Of a stretch of 64,000 bases of DNA, positions 29,644 through 38,982 are shown piece by piece. The notes beneath the pieces were generated by a model. It did no database searches. It saw only the letters and a list, made by a program, of their open reading frames with translations, and was not told where the DNA came from. Both the position numbers and the translations under genes were made by a program. The first letter of the stretch is position 1, and the number at the start of each line of letters is the position of its first letter. This DNA comes from Budvicia diplopodorum. GTDB lineage: Bacteria > Pseudomonadota > Gammaproteobacteria > Enterobacterales > Enterobacteriaceae. The stretch is from positions 1 through 64,000 of the forward strand of contig NZ_WOYF01000011.1 in NCBI RefSeq assembly GCF_009800925.1. The letters are read 5' to 3'.

Positions 29644-31494
29644 ATGGCTTTATTACAAATTAGCGAGCCCGGACTAACCGCGGCTCCGCACCAACGCCGG
29701 CTTGCAGTCGGTATTGATCTTGGCACCACTAACTCGTTGGTTGCCACCGTCCGTAGCGGGCAGGCAGAGACGTTGCCTGACGATCGGGGCCGTCATCTTT
29801 TGCCTTCTGTTGTTCACTATCAGGCTGAGGGCATTGATGTTGGTTGGGATGCCCGCATGCAGGCGGCAGACGATCCTTCAAATACCGTAAGCTCCGTTAA
29901 ACGAATGATGGGCCGCTCCCTCAGTGATGTTGTCCAGCGTTATCCAAATTTACCCTATCAGCTTCAGCCAAGTGAAAATGGGTTGCCAACGATTGTGACC
30001 GCCAAGGGTGTGGTTAATCCGGTGCAGGTTTCCGCCGACATTCTCGCGGCATTAGCCAAACGAGCTCAGGAAACCTTGGGTGGCGATCTTGATGGCGTCG
30101 TCATTACCGTACCCGCTTATTTTGATGATGCTCAGCGTCAGGGTACTAAAGACGCCGCCCGTTTAGCCGGGCTGCATATCCTGCGCTTGCTAAATGAACC
30201 CACGGCGGCGGCTATTGCCTACGGTTTAGACTCAGGTCAGGAAGGCATTATTGCCGTTTACGATTTGGGTGGCGGTACTTTTGATATTTCAATTTTGCGT
30301 TTAAGCCGTGGCGTATTTGAAGTGCTGGCAACCGGCGGTGATTCAGCCCTCGGCGGTGACGATTTTGACCACCTATTGGCCGACTGGCTACGGGAACAGG
30401 CTGGGTTGGGTGAACACAGCGACCATCAGCAACAGCGCCAACTGTTGGATACGGCCATTGCCGCAAAGATTGCCTTGAGTATGAGCGATAGTACCGAGGT
30501 TAAAATCGGTAACTGGCGGGGAGAAGTCACCCGTGAACAGTTTGATTCGTTAATTAATCATTTGGTGAAGAAGTCGCTGGTTTCCTGCCGCCGTACGCTA
30601 AAAGACGCTGGCGTTACCGCTGATGAAGTATTACAGGTTGTGATGGTCGGTGGTTCGACCCGCGTACCGTTAGTTCGTACTATGGTTGGTGAGTTTTTTA
30701 GCCGCACGCCGCTGACGACCATCGATCCCGATCGGGTTGTTGCTATCGGTGCTGCGATTCAGGCAGATATTCTGGTGGGCAATAAGCCTGATTCCGATAT
30801 GTTACTGCTTGACGTGATCCCGCTGTCTCTGGGCATTGAAACCATGGGCGGATTGGTGGAGAAAATTATTCCGCGCAATACCACTATTCCAGCTGCCCGG
30901 GCTCAGGAGTTCACCACGTTTAAAGATGGTCAAACCGCTATGATGGTGCACGTGCTGCAGGGTGAGCGAGAGCTGGTTGACGATTGCCGCTCTCTGGCCC
31001 GCTTTACTCTGCGCGGCTTGCCCGCCATGCCGGCTGGCGGTGCTCATATTCGCGTTACTTTCCAAGTTGATGCCGATGGTCTGTTGAACGTAACGGCGAT
31101 GGAAAAATCCACCAACGTTCAGGCTTCCATTCAGGTGAAACCCTCTTATGGTCTAAGCGATGATGAAATCGCAACCATGATTAAAGATTCCATGGCTAAC
31201 GCTCAGCACGACATCAGTGCTCGTATGTTGGCAGAGCAAAAAGTGGAAGCCGCCAGAGTGCTAGAGAGCCTGATCGCAGCCCTGAAGAGTGATTCTGATC
31301 TGCTAAGCGACGCCGAACGTAGTGATATTGATACCAAGATTATTGAATTAGAAGCTACTGCGCAGGGCGATGAACCTGCGGCTATCGAAGCGTCGATTAA
31401 GGCGCTGGATTCAGTCACCCAAGATTTTGCCGCCCGCAGGATGGACTCTTCCATTCGCCGCGCTTTGGCGGGTCATTCTGTAGATGAGGTTTAA
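29644..31494 (+). CDS. hscA: Hsp70-family chaperone HscA
   Basis: Specialised Hsp70 that binds the LPPVK motif of IscU and promotes cluster release. The 616-residue product matches the E. coli length. The nucleotide domain has [27 protein letters not shown] and the adenosine motif [12 protein letters not shown]. The substrate-binding domain follows from about residue 390. It lies 12 nt after hscB and is followed by fdx after 2 nt. Confidence 0.98.
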   Translation: MALLQISEPGLTAAPHQRRLAVGIDLGTTNSLVATVRSGQAETLPDDRGRHLLPSVVHYQAEGIDVGWDARMQAADDPSNTVSSVKRMMGRSLSDVVQRYPNLPYQLQPSENGLPTIVTAKGVVNPVQVSADILAALAKRAQETLGGDLDGVVITVPAYFDDAQRQGTKDAARLAGLHILRLLNEPTAAAIAYGLDSGQEGIIAVYDLGGGTFDISILRLSRGVFEVLATGGDSALGGDDFDHLLADWLREQAGLGEHSDHQQQRQLLDTAIAAKIALSMSDSTEVKIGNWRGEVTREQFDSLINHLVKKSLVSCRRTLKDAGVTADEVLQVVMVGGSTRVPLVRTMVGEFFSRTPLTTIDPDRVVAIGAAIQADILVGNKPDSDMLLLDVIPLSLGIETMGGLVEKIIPRNTTIPAARAQEFTTFKDGQTAMMVHVLQGERELVDDCRSLARFTLRGLPAMPAGGAHIRVTFQVDADGLLNVTAMEKSTNVQASIQVKPSYGLSDDEIATMIKDSMANAQHDISARMLAEQKVEAARVLESLIAALKSDSDLLSDAERSDIDTKIIELEATAQGDEPAAIEASIKALDSVTQDFAARRMDSSIRRALAGHSVDEV

Positions 31495-31496
31495 GT

Positions 31497-31832
31497 ATGC
31501 CTAAGATCGTTTTTTTGCCCCATCAGGACCTGTGCCCAGACGGTGCGGTTGTTGAAGCTAAAGAGGGCGAAACAATATTAGACGCCGCACTGCGTAATGG
31601 CATTGAAGTGGAACACGCCTGCGAAATGTCCTGTGCGTGTACGACCTGCCACTGTGTTGTGCGTGAAGGGTTTGATTCTCTGGCTGAAAGCAGCGAACTG
31701 GAAGATGACATGCTGGACAAAGCGTGGGGATTAGAGCCTGAAAGCCGTTTGAGCTGTCAGGCTAAAGTGACCGATGAAGATTTAGTGGTCGAGCTACCCC
31801 GCTACACGGTCAACCATGCCCGCGAGCATTAA
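31497..31832 (+). CDS. fdx: [2Fe-2S] adrenodoxin-type ferredoxin Fdx
   Basis: Supplies electrons for IscS/IscU cluster assembly. The 111-residue product has the plant/adrenodoxin motif with ligands in HACEMSCACTTCHCV and SRLSCQAKV. It begins 2 nt after hscA, so the two are translationally coupled. Confidence 0.98.
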   Translation: MPKIVFLPHQDLCPDGAVVEAKEGETILDAALRNGIEVEHACEMSCACTTCHCVVREGFDSLAESSELEDDMLDKAWGLEPESRLSCQAKVTDEDLVVELPRYTVNHAREH

Positions 31833-31886
31833 TCCTTAAGCCCGTTGCGCTAAACGGCAATTGCTGACTTGATAAGGGCCAGAATA

Positions 31887-32087
31887 ATGAATTTAACATG
31901 GCAAAGTACCCGTGAAATTGGTGAAGCGCTATACGATCAATTTCCCGATGTAGATCCAAAAACGGTGCGCTTTACTGATTTGCACCGTTGGGTTTGTGAG
32001 CTGGAGGATTTTAACGACGATCCTGAAGCCTCAAATGAACGAGTACTAGAAGCCATTTTGCTCGTCTGGCTCGATGAAGCCGAGTAA
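31887..32087 (+). CDS. iscX: IscX (iron-binding regulator of IscS)
   Basis: Small acidic protein that binds IscS and iron and tunes cluster assembly. The 66-residue product has the E. coli length and the conserved [18 protein letters not shown]. The ATG at 31887 has AAGGG upstream; a frame reaching 31869 would add six residues absent from the family. It is the last gene of isc. Confidence 0.97.
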   Translation: MNLTWQSTREIGEALYDQFPDVDPKTVRFTDLHRWVCELEDFNDDPEASNERVLEAILLVWLDEAE

Positions 32088-32099
32088 ATGACGTCTACC

Positions 32100-32125
32100 G
32101 GGTCACCTTCAGGTGGCCCTCTTTA
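32100..32125 (+). terminator. Probable terminator of the isc operon
   Basis: Stem GGGTCACC/GGTGGCCC (8 bp, one T-G pair) with tetraloop TTCA, then TCTTTAT, 12 nt after iscX. The U-tract is short. An ERIC element begins right behind it. Confidence 0.6.
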
Positions 32126-32259
32126 TATCCGTCATACTTCAAGTTGCAGGTGCGTTGGCCGCTCTTATTTACTTCAGTCACTCCAGTCTCTTTTCTACTC
32201 ATTGACCGAGGGCTATTTCCTTTGCCGAGCGACTACGTCTTGAATTATTTTGGGTATAT
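32124..32259. repeat. ERIC element between iscX and pepB
   Basis: About 136 bp bounded by inverted ends TATATCCGTCATACTTCAAG and CTTGAATTATTTTGGGTATA. These match the ends of the enterobacterial repetitive intergenic consensus. An internal segment TTACTTCAGTCACTCCAG corresponds to the ERIC core (AAGTGACTGGGGTG in reverse). It is a degenerate, non-coding palindromic repeat that forms a long hairpin when transcribed. Confidence 0.82.
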
Positions 32260-32301
32260 ATTGGTTTAAATATTAGAAAGTAAAAATACGGGAGTAACAA
32301 A

Positions 32302-33597
32302 ATGACTAATCAATTGATGCCTGTTTCTATTTCCCATGAGCCAGCGGCAGCAGTCTGGGGTGAAAAAGCGCTGCTAAGCGCGAATAATGATGGTATGACC
32401 ATCCACTTGACCGGCAACGGTAAGCTGGGAGCAGTACAGCGCGCAGGCCGTAAGCTCGACGCTCAGGGCATTAAACAGGTTAAGCTGGTCGGTGAAGGCT
32501 GGGATTTAGAACGTAGCTGGAGTTTCTGGCAGGGATTTCGCGGGCCGAAGGGTGAACGCAAAGTTGAATGGGCAGAGCTTGAAGCCACTGAACAACAAGA
32601 GTTAGAACGCCGTTTAAGCATTATTGACTGGGTACGCGATACCATCAATATGCCGGCGGAAGACCTTGGGCCAGAACAGTTGGTGAAGCGTACGGTCGAT
32701 CTGTTCTGCAGCCTGTCCTGTGACGCCGTTAGCTACCGCATTCTTAAAGGTGAATCCCTGCGCGAACAGGGCTATATGGGTATCCATACCGTCGGCCGTG
32801 GCTCCGATCGTGAACCTGCATTTTTAGCGCTGGACTACAACCCAACCGGCAATCCGAATGCGCCGGTGTTAGCGTGTCTGGTGGGTAAAGGTATTACTTT
32901 TGATTCCGGCGGCTACAGCATGAAACAAAGCGCTTTTATGGACTCAATGAAGTCAGATATGGGCGGTGCCGCCACCATTGCCGGAGCGCTGGCTCTGGCG
33001 GTCAGCCGCGGTTTAAACCAACGGGTTAAGCTGTTTCTGTGCTGTGCAGACAATCTGGTCAGCGGCAATGCGTTTAAGCTGGGCGATATTATCCGTTATC
33101 GCAACGGAAAAACCGTTGAGGTGATGAATACCGATGCGGAAGGGCGCTTGGTTCTGGCCGACGGCCTGATTGATGCACAAGCGCAAAATCCTCAGTTTAT
33201 TATTGACTGTGCAACGCTGACCGGCGCGGCTAAAACTGCGCTGGGAAATGACTATCATGCGCTGCTGAGCTTTGATGATGAACTATCCAATGAGCTATTG
33301 GCCTGCGCGGCCAGTGAAAATGAGCCATTCTGGCGCTTGCCGCTGGCGGAATTTCATCGCAGCCAGTTGCCGTCTAATTTTGCAGAGCTCAATAATATGG
33401 CAGGAGCGGCCTATAGCGCAGGTGCCAGTACCGCAGCTGGCTTCTTGTCTCACTTCGTGACGCACTATCAGCAAGGCTGGTTGCATATTGACTGTTCGGC
33501 AACCTACCGTAAGGGTGCCGTAGAGCAATGGGCCGCCGGAGCTACCGGTCTAGGCGTAAGGGCTATTGCTAATCTTCTGTTACAAAAAGCTAAATAA
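32302..33597 (+). CDS. pepB: Peptidase B (M17 leucyl aminopeptidase family)
   Basis: Broad-specificity cytoplasmic aminopeptidase needing two divalent metals. The 431-residue product compares with 427 in E. coli. The metal/catalytic domain shows [23 protein letters not shown] and the family signature NTDAEGRL. A ribosome site (GGGAG) lies before the ATG. As in E. coli it follows isc, but the ERIC element separates them, so it probably has its own promoter. Confidence 0.96.
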   Translation: MTNQLMPVSISHEPAAAVWGEKALLSANNDGMTIHLTGNGKLGAVQRAGRKLDAQGIKQVKLVGEGWDLERSWSFWQGFRGPKGERKVEWAELEATEQQELERRLSIIDWVRDTINMPAEDLGPEQLVKRTVDLFCSLSCDAVSYRILKGESLREQGYMGIHTVGRGSDREPAFLALDYNPTGNPNAPVLACLVGKGITFDSGGYSMKQSAFMDSMKSDMGGAATIAGALALAVSRGLNQRVKLFLCCADNLVSGNAFKLGDIIRYRNGKTVEVMNTDAEGRLVLADGLIDAQAQNPQFIIDCATLTGAAKTALGNDYHALLSFDDELSNELLACAASENEPFWRLPLAEFHRSQLPSNFAELNNMAGAAYSAGASTAAGFLSHFVTHYQQGWLHIDCSATYRKGAVEQWAAGATGLGVRAIANLLLQKAK

Positions 33598-33941
33598 CGC
33601 TATCAAGTTATTAGTTAATTTATTCAGGCCAATCCATTAGGATTAGCCTGAATGTAGGCATAACGACGCGCTTTGGAATGAGCACTCAGGGATGAAATTG
33701 TCAGCGGTATGCAATCCAATCCTGCATTTTATAGCCATACTCATTCTTAAGGCCGATCGGCCAGATTTAAACGCCGGAGTAAACCACTATTGCCAATAGT
33801 GCCGACTTTTAGCAAAAGTTAATGCCTTTATGTATCGTTTGTCTTTCCAGATACACAGCGGTTAAGTATGATTTGTATTGTTACCGAGCTAGCATTATCA
33901 CTTACCTGTTTTTACCCAATCATTTTCAGAGAGAATCGCTT
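33598..33941. other. Gene-free region between pepB and yfhM with two palindromes
   Basis: Holds a hairpin TTCAGGCCAATCC/GGATTAGCCTGAA (33623-33652; 13-bp arms, one mismatch, no U-tract), which probably marks the pepB 3' end. A 17-bp near-perfect palindrome CACTATTG-C-CAATAGTG lies at 33785-33801. The second is about 140 nt before yfhM and could be an operator. No reading frame was recognised; a long N-terminal extension of yfhM through this region is not supported. Confidence 0.55.
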
Positions 33942-36900
33942 ATGCGTCAGGGAAATTCTGATTTTATGTGGCTAAAAGGTTTACTTTTTGCCTCCTGCCT
34001 TGGGTTAGTTTCGACACCGCTTTACGCCGTTTCACAACCCGCGTCCAAAACGACTGAACAGACGGCTGAGCGCTATGCCGGTAAAGCATTTTCTATACTG
34101 GACGCTTCTGAAGTTCAGCTGGATGGCGCTAGCGCCATGGTGGTTACGTTTTCCATTCCTGTTGCATCAGATCAGATGTTTGCTTCTCTGCTGCATCTGG
34201 TTGATGAAACAAGCGGTAAGGTTGATGGTGCATGGGAGCTCTCTGATAGTAAAACCGAGCTTCGTCTTCGTCATTTGGAACCTGGCCGTAAGCTGATCCT
34301 GACCGTTGACAAGAATCTTGTTGGTATTAACGGCGCTAAGTTGGGTAATGAATTACAAAAAAAACTGACTACCCGTGATATCGAACCATCCGTTGGTTTT
34401 GCCAGCCGAGGTTCTCTGTTGCCGAGCAAGGTTATTAGCGGATTGCCGGTTATTGCTCTAAACATCAATAAAGTTGACGTTAACTTTTTTCGCATTAAGC
34501 CTGAAGCCCTGACCGATTTTCTGGCTGAATGGGAAGGAACTGGCGCTAAAAGCTATTGGGAGTCCGGTGAGTTTCTGAAAAAAGCCACGCTGGCTTATAC
34601 CGGCCGTTTTGATCTGAATCCACAGCGCAATACGCGTGAACAGATCTTGCTACCGCTAAACGGCATCAAAGAGCTTAACCAGCCGGGTGTGTATCTGGCG
34701 GTTATGAGCGAGGCCGGTGCTTATCAGTACAGCAATCCAGTCACGATTTTTACTTTAAGCGATATTGGTATTTCTTTGCATCGTTATCACGATCGTCTTG
34801 ATGTGTTCACTCAGGCGCTGGACGGCGGGAAGGGGATTGAAAACGTCAAAATCGAGATTTTTGATGAAAAAGGTAACTCACTTGCTCAGGTTAAAACCTC
34901 TTCAGACGGCCATGCCCAGTTGATCAAAGATGTAAAAGCGAAGGTCATGCTGGCCACAAAAGATGGGCAAACCAGCATGATCGATCTGACTAAATCAGCG
35001 TTAGATCTGTCAGAGTTTGATATCGCAGGCCCTGAAGGGTATGCCACTCAGTTTTTTGCATTTGGTCCCCGGGATCTCTACCGCCCCGGTGAAACGCTGA
35101 TCGTTAACGGTTTACTGCGCGATGCGGACGGCTCCGGGTTACCAGACCAGCCGATTAAAGTCGATATTCTAAAGCCCGATAACCAAGTTACCCGCAGCTT
35201 TGTCTGGCAGCCAAACAAAGGCTTATATCAGTACCAATATGAAATTCCGGCCGGAGCACCCACCGGAGTATGGTCACTACGCTTTAACTTAGGCGATAAG
35301 CAGCCGCGTTTTTACAAGTTTAAAGTCGAAGACTTTATGCCGGAACGCATGGCATTGGAGCTGAAATCGGTTGAAAACGAACCGGTTGCACCTACGCAGG
35401 AAATCACCTTTGATGCGACCGGTCGCTATTTATACGGTGCGCCAGCCTCGGGTAACCGCCTTCAAGGCCAACTGTTCCTGCGCCCTGCGAGAGAAGCGGT
35501 AGCTAAGCTTCCGGGCTACGAATTTGGTTCAATACTCGAAACCGATGGATTCCGTTCTCTGGACGAGTTTGACCTTAAGCTGGATGAAAGCGGCCTGACT
35601 AGCGTTACTCTTCCAAGTACTTGGGATAAGGTGAAATCACCGCTTAAGGTTGTGATTCAGGCTAGCCTGATGGAGTCGGGCGGTCGCCCGGTAACCCGTC
35701 GGGCTGAGCAGGCTATTTGGCCAGCGAAAACCATGCCGGGTATCCGCCCTCTGTTTAATAAAAAAGAGACTTATGATTATAAGTCTAATAGCTATAAGCC
35801 ACAGTTCACGGTTGACTCTGATAGCCTAGCCGGTTTTGACGTGGTGTATGCGGATGCCAACGGTAATAAGCTGGCGGCGCCCTCATTGAACGTGCGCTTA
35901 ATTCGTGAACGTCGCGATTACTATTGGGAATGGTCATCTGACGGTGGCTGGAGCTCACAGTACGATCAGAAAGATTTAGTGGTATCTCAGGAAACCAAAA
36001 GCGTTACCGCCAATCAGGTGCTGAAAGTCAGCTATCCGGTTGAGTGGGGCTCTTATCGCATTGAAGTTGAAGACCCGGCCACCGGTGTAACCAGTAGCCT
36101 GCGTTTCTGGGCCGGTTATAGCTGGCAGGATAATACCGATGGTACCGGAGCACTAAGGCCCGATCAGGTTAAGCTGAAGATAGATAAACCAGCCTACAGG
36201 CCGGGAGAGAAGGTTAAGCTTAACGTTGAAGCGCCAACTGCCGGTAAAGGTTACCTGATGCTGGAATCCAGCGATGGCCCGCTATGGTGGAAAGAGATTG
36301 ACGTTCCTGCCGGTGGTGCCGACTTTGACGTGCCGGTGAATGAAGAGTGGAACCGCCACGATCTGTACATCAGTGCGCTAATCGTTCGTCCGGGCGATAA
36401 AAATTTACAGGCCACGCCAAAGCGCGCCGTTGGTCTACTGCATTTACCATTAATTGATGCTAACCGTAAGATTTCATTAGCCCTCAGCACGCCGGAGCGT
36501 ATGCGCCCGAATCAAACGCTGACGGTCAAAGCAAAAGCATCAATCAAGGACGGTCAATTACCGAAATCCGTTAATGTATTGCTGTCTGCGGTAGACAGCG
36601 GCGTGCTGAACATTACTAGTTTTGTTACGCCAGATCCGTATGACGCTTTCTTTGGCCGTAAGCGCTATAGCGTCGATCAGATGGATATTTATGGCCAATT
36701 GATTGAAGGTCAGGGTAAGGCTGCCAAGCTAAGTTTTGGTGGTGATGGTGAAGACGATGCCCTGTCTCGTGGCGGTAAAAAACCGGTAACCGTCGTGCAG
36801 ATTGTTGCACAGCAGGCCGTGCCGGTGGTGCTGAACGACCAAGGCGAAGGTGAAATCCAACTGCCTATCCCTGATTTTAACGGTGAACTTCGTCTGATGG

Positions 36901-38882
36901 CTCAGGCTTGGAGCGATGAAGAGTTCGGTAGTGCTGAAAGTAAGATTATTGTTGCTGCACCATTGATCGCTGAACTCTCTATGCCACGCTTTATTGCGAA
37001 TGGCGACCGCAGCATACTCGCCCTCGACCTCAGTAATTTGACCGATTCAGAGCAAACGTTGACCGTCGGCGTTGCCACTCATGGATTGATTAAGCAAACG
37101 GGTGCAGCAACTCAGAACGTGAAGTTAGCCAAAGGCGAACGTAAAACCTTAAGCATACCGGTTGAAGCGTTAAACGGTTTTGGTCAGGGCGATATTGCGG
37201 TTAATGTGACCGGGCTAGTTTTACCGGGCGAACCAACCACCGTTGTTGCCCGCCACTGGACTCTGGGCGTTCGCCCCGCAGCGCCAGCCAAGACTAACAG
37301 CTATGCCATGACGTTAAGCTCAGGGCAAAGCTGGGCGTTACCGTCAGATGCGCTACAGGGTCTGGCTACTTCAACCGTTGAAGGGCAGATGACCTTAACC
37401 GGTACGCCACCGTTGAACGTTGCTCAGCACATTCGTGAGCTGTTTGCCTATCCGTACGGTTGCCTTGAACAAACAACCAGCGGGCTATATCCGTCGCTGT
37501 ATTCCAATCAGGCCCAGTTAGCGGCATTAGGAATTAAGAGTGACAACGACGAAGTTCGCCGTAAAAATATTGACATCGGTATTGAACGCCTGCTGGGTAT
37601 GCAAAAAGAAAATGGTAGCTTTGCCCTGTGGGACAAACAAGGCTATGAAGAATACTGGCTGACCTCTTATGTGACTGACTTCCTGACCCGTGCCCGTGAA
37701 CAGGGTTATTCAGTTCAGGAAAACGCGCTGAATAAAGCTAATCAGCGCCTGTTACGTTACCTGCAGGATCGCAACCAGATCGAAACCCGTTACAGCCAAA
37801 ACGACAAAACCGCTGAAGCATCGCGCTTTGCCGTTCAGGCCTATGCTGCTTTGGTGTTAGCTCGTCAGCAGCAGGCTCCGTTAGGCGCTCTTCGTCAACT
37901 GTATGACCGCCGGGAAGAAGCGATGTCGGGTTTACCTCTGGTTCAGCTAGGGGTCGCTCTGCAGCTTATGGGTGATATGCCAAAAGCCACTCAGGCTATC
38001 AAGCAAGGCGTCTCTAAGGGCGGAGCTAAGCGTGACGTATGGCTGGGTGATTACGGCAGCAACCTGCGGGATAACGCATTAATCCTGGCGTTGCTTAACG
38101 AATATCACTTATTGCCAGAACAGCAGGGCAGCGTTCTGATGGCGCTGTCTGATAATCTGGTGTCTGAACGCTATCTCTCGACTCAAGAACGTAACGCGGT
38201 TTATCTGGCCGGTCGGGATCTGTTGAACAAGCAGTCTGCTGACTGGAGTGTTGGCGTGTCGGGTGCAGAAAACAAAGACGTGGCTAACAACAAATCGGTT
38301 TCCGCTCGTTATGATGCCAATCAGCTGGCAAAAGGCATTAGCCTGACCAATAACGGTGGATTAACGGTGTATCCGCGTATTGATATTACCGGTTATCCAC
38401 TGAAGCAACCGGCTCCGATGAGTAACAACCTACATCTTGAACGCAGCTTCTATAACCTTGATGGATCTCCGGTCGCGCTGAATCAGGTTAAGAGCGGGCA
38501 ACTGATGGTCGTTCATTTAAATCTGTGGTCCGACAATCAGGTGAATGACGCACTGGTGGTAGATTTACTACCAGCCGGTTTTGAACTGGAAAACCAGAAT
38601 CTGGGAGATAGCAGCGCCAGTCTTGGTGATAGCGCAGGTCAGCTTGCAACGCTGCAGGGTAAAATGCAAAGCGCCGAAATCCAGTATCAGGAATATCGCG
38701 ACGATCGCTATGTTGCTGCGGTGAAGGTTAACGGTGGTCGTGGCGATCCGGTAACGTTACTGTACTTGGTGCGGGCGGTGACTCCGGGTAGCTACACTAT
38801 TCCGGCCCCTCAGGTTGAATCTATGTATAAGCCAGAGTGGCGGTCTATTGGCTCAACGCCTGCTCGCTTAGAGGTCAAGTAA
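33942..38882 (+). CDS. yfhM: Bacterial alpha-2-macroglobulin, periplasmic protease inhibitor
   Basis: Traps foreign proteases in the periplasm and is linked to the cell-wall repair enzyme PbpC next door. The 1646-residue protein carries the MG-domain array and the reactive thioester motif CLEQ (C1174-Q1177) within YPYGCLEQTTSG. E. coli YfhM (1653) is a lipoprotein. Here the signal region LKGLLFASCLGLVSTPLYA|VSQ looks like an ordinary signal peptidase I signal, and its Cys is inside the hydrophobic core. The protein may therefore be soluble. The start is ATG 33942 with AGAGAG upstream. Confidence 0.93.
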   Translation: MRQGNSDFMWLKGLLFASCLGLVSTPLYAVSQPASKTTEQTAERYAGKAFSILDASEVQLDGASAMVVTFSIPVASDQMFASLLHLVDETSGKVDGAWELSDSKTELRLRHLEPGRKLILTVDKNLVGINGAKLGNELQKKLTTRDIEPSVGFASRGSLLPSKVISGLPVIALNINKVDVNFFRIKPEALTDFLAEWEGTGAKSYWESGEFLKKATLAYTGRFDLNPQRNTREQILLPLNGIKELNQPGVYLAVMSEAGAYQYSNPVTIFTLSDIGISLHRYHDRLDVFTQALDGGKGIENVKIEIFDEKGNSLAQVKTSSDGHAQLIKDVKAKVMLATKDGQTSMIDLTKSALDLSEFDIAGPEGYATQFFAFGPRDLYRPGETLIVNGLLRDADGSGLPDQPIKVDILKPDNQVTRSFVWQPNKGLYQYQYEIPAGAPTGVWSLRFNLGDKQPRFYKFKVEDFMPERMALELKSVENEPVAPTQEITFDATGRYLYGAPASGNRLQGQLFLRPAREAVAKLPGYEFGSILETDGFRSLDEFDLKLDESGLTSVTLPSTWDKVKSPLKVVIQASLMESGGRPVTRRAEQAIWPAKTMPGIRPLFNKKETYDYKSNSYKPQFTVDSDSLAGFDVVYADANGNKLAAPSLNVRLIRERRDYYWEWSSDGGWSSQYDQKDLVVSQETKSVTANQVLKVSYPVEWGSYRIEVEDPATGVTSSLRFWAGYSWQDNTDGTGALRPDQVKLKIDKPAYRPGEKVKLNVEAPTAGKGYLMLESSDGPLWWKEIDVPAGGADFDVPVNEEWNRHDLYISALIVRPGDKNLQATPKRAVGLLHLPLIDANRKISLALSTPERMRPNQTLTVKAKASIKDGQLPKSVNVLLSAVDSGVLNITSFVTPDPYDAFFGRKRYSVDQMDIYGQLIEGQGKAAKLSFGGDGEDDALSRGGKKPVTVVQIVAQQAVPVVLNDQGEGEIQLPIPDFNGELRLMAQAWSDEEFGSAESKIIVAAPLIAELSMPRFIANGDRSILALDLSNLTDSEQTLTVGVATHGLIKQTGAATQNVKLAKGERKTLSIPVEALNGFGQGDIAVNVTGLVLPGEPTTVVARHWTLGVRPAAPAKTNSYAMTLSSGQSWALPSDALQGLATSTVEGQMTLTGTPPLNVAQHIRELFAYPYGCLEQTTSGLYPSLYSNQAQLAALGIKSDNDEVRRKNIDIGIERLLGMQKENGSFALWDKQGYEEYWLTSYVTDFLTRAREQGYSVQENALNKANQRLLRYLQDRNQIETRYSQNDKTAEASRFAVQAYAALVLARQQQAPLGALRQLYDRREEAMSGLPLVQLGVALQLMGDMPKATQAIKQGVSKGGAKRDVWLGDYGSNLRDNALILALLNEYHLLPEQQGSVLMALSDNLVSERYLSTQERNAVYLAGRDLLNKQSADWSVGVSGAENKDVANNKSVSARYDANQLAKGISLTNNGGLTVYPRIDITGYPLKQPAPMSNNLHLERSFYNLDGSPVALNQVKSGQLMVVHLNLWSDNQVNDALVVDLLPAGFELENQNLGDSSASLGDSAGQLATLQGKMQSAEIQYQEYRDDRYVAAVKVNGGRGDPVTLLYLVRAVTPGSYTIPAPQVESMYKPEWRSIGSTPARLEVK

Positions 38883-38917
38883 CTCACGGCACGGTTGTTA
38901 ATTTTCTAGCGTGATAG

Positions 38918-38944
38918 AAGGGCGATTTTAGGATCGCCCTTTTT
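38918..38944 (+). terminator. Terminator between yfhM and pbpC
   Basis: Perfect 9-bp stem AAGGGCGAT/ATCGCCCTT with a 6-nt loop and TTT, 36 nt after the yfhM stop. It would reduce but perhaps not block read-through to pbpC, which starts about 40 nt later. Confidence 0.72.
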
Positions 38945-38982
38945 AATCAGATTTAAATCATAACGTTAATGAGTAACTTCAA

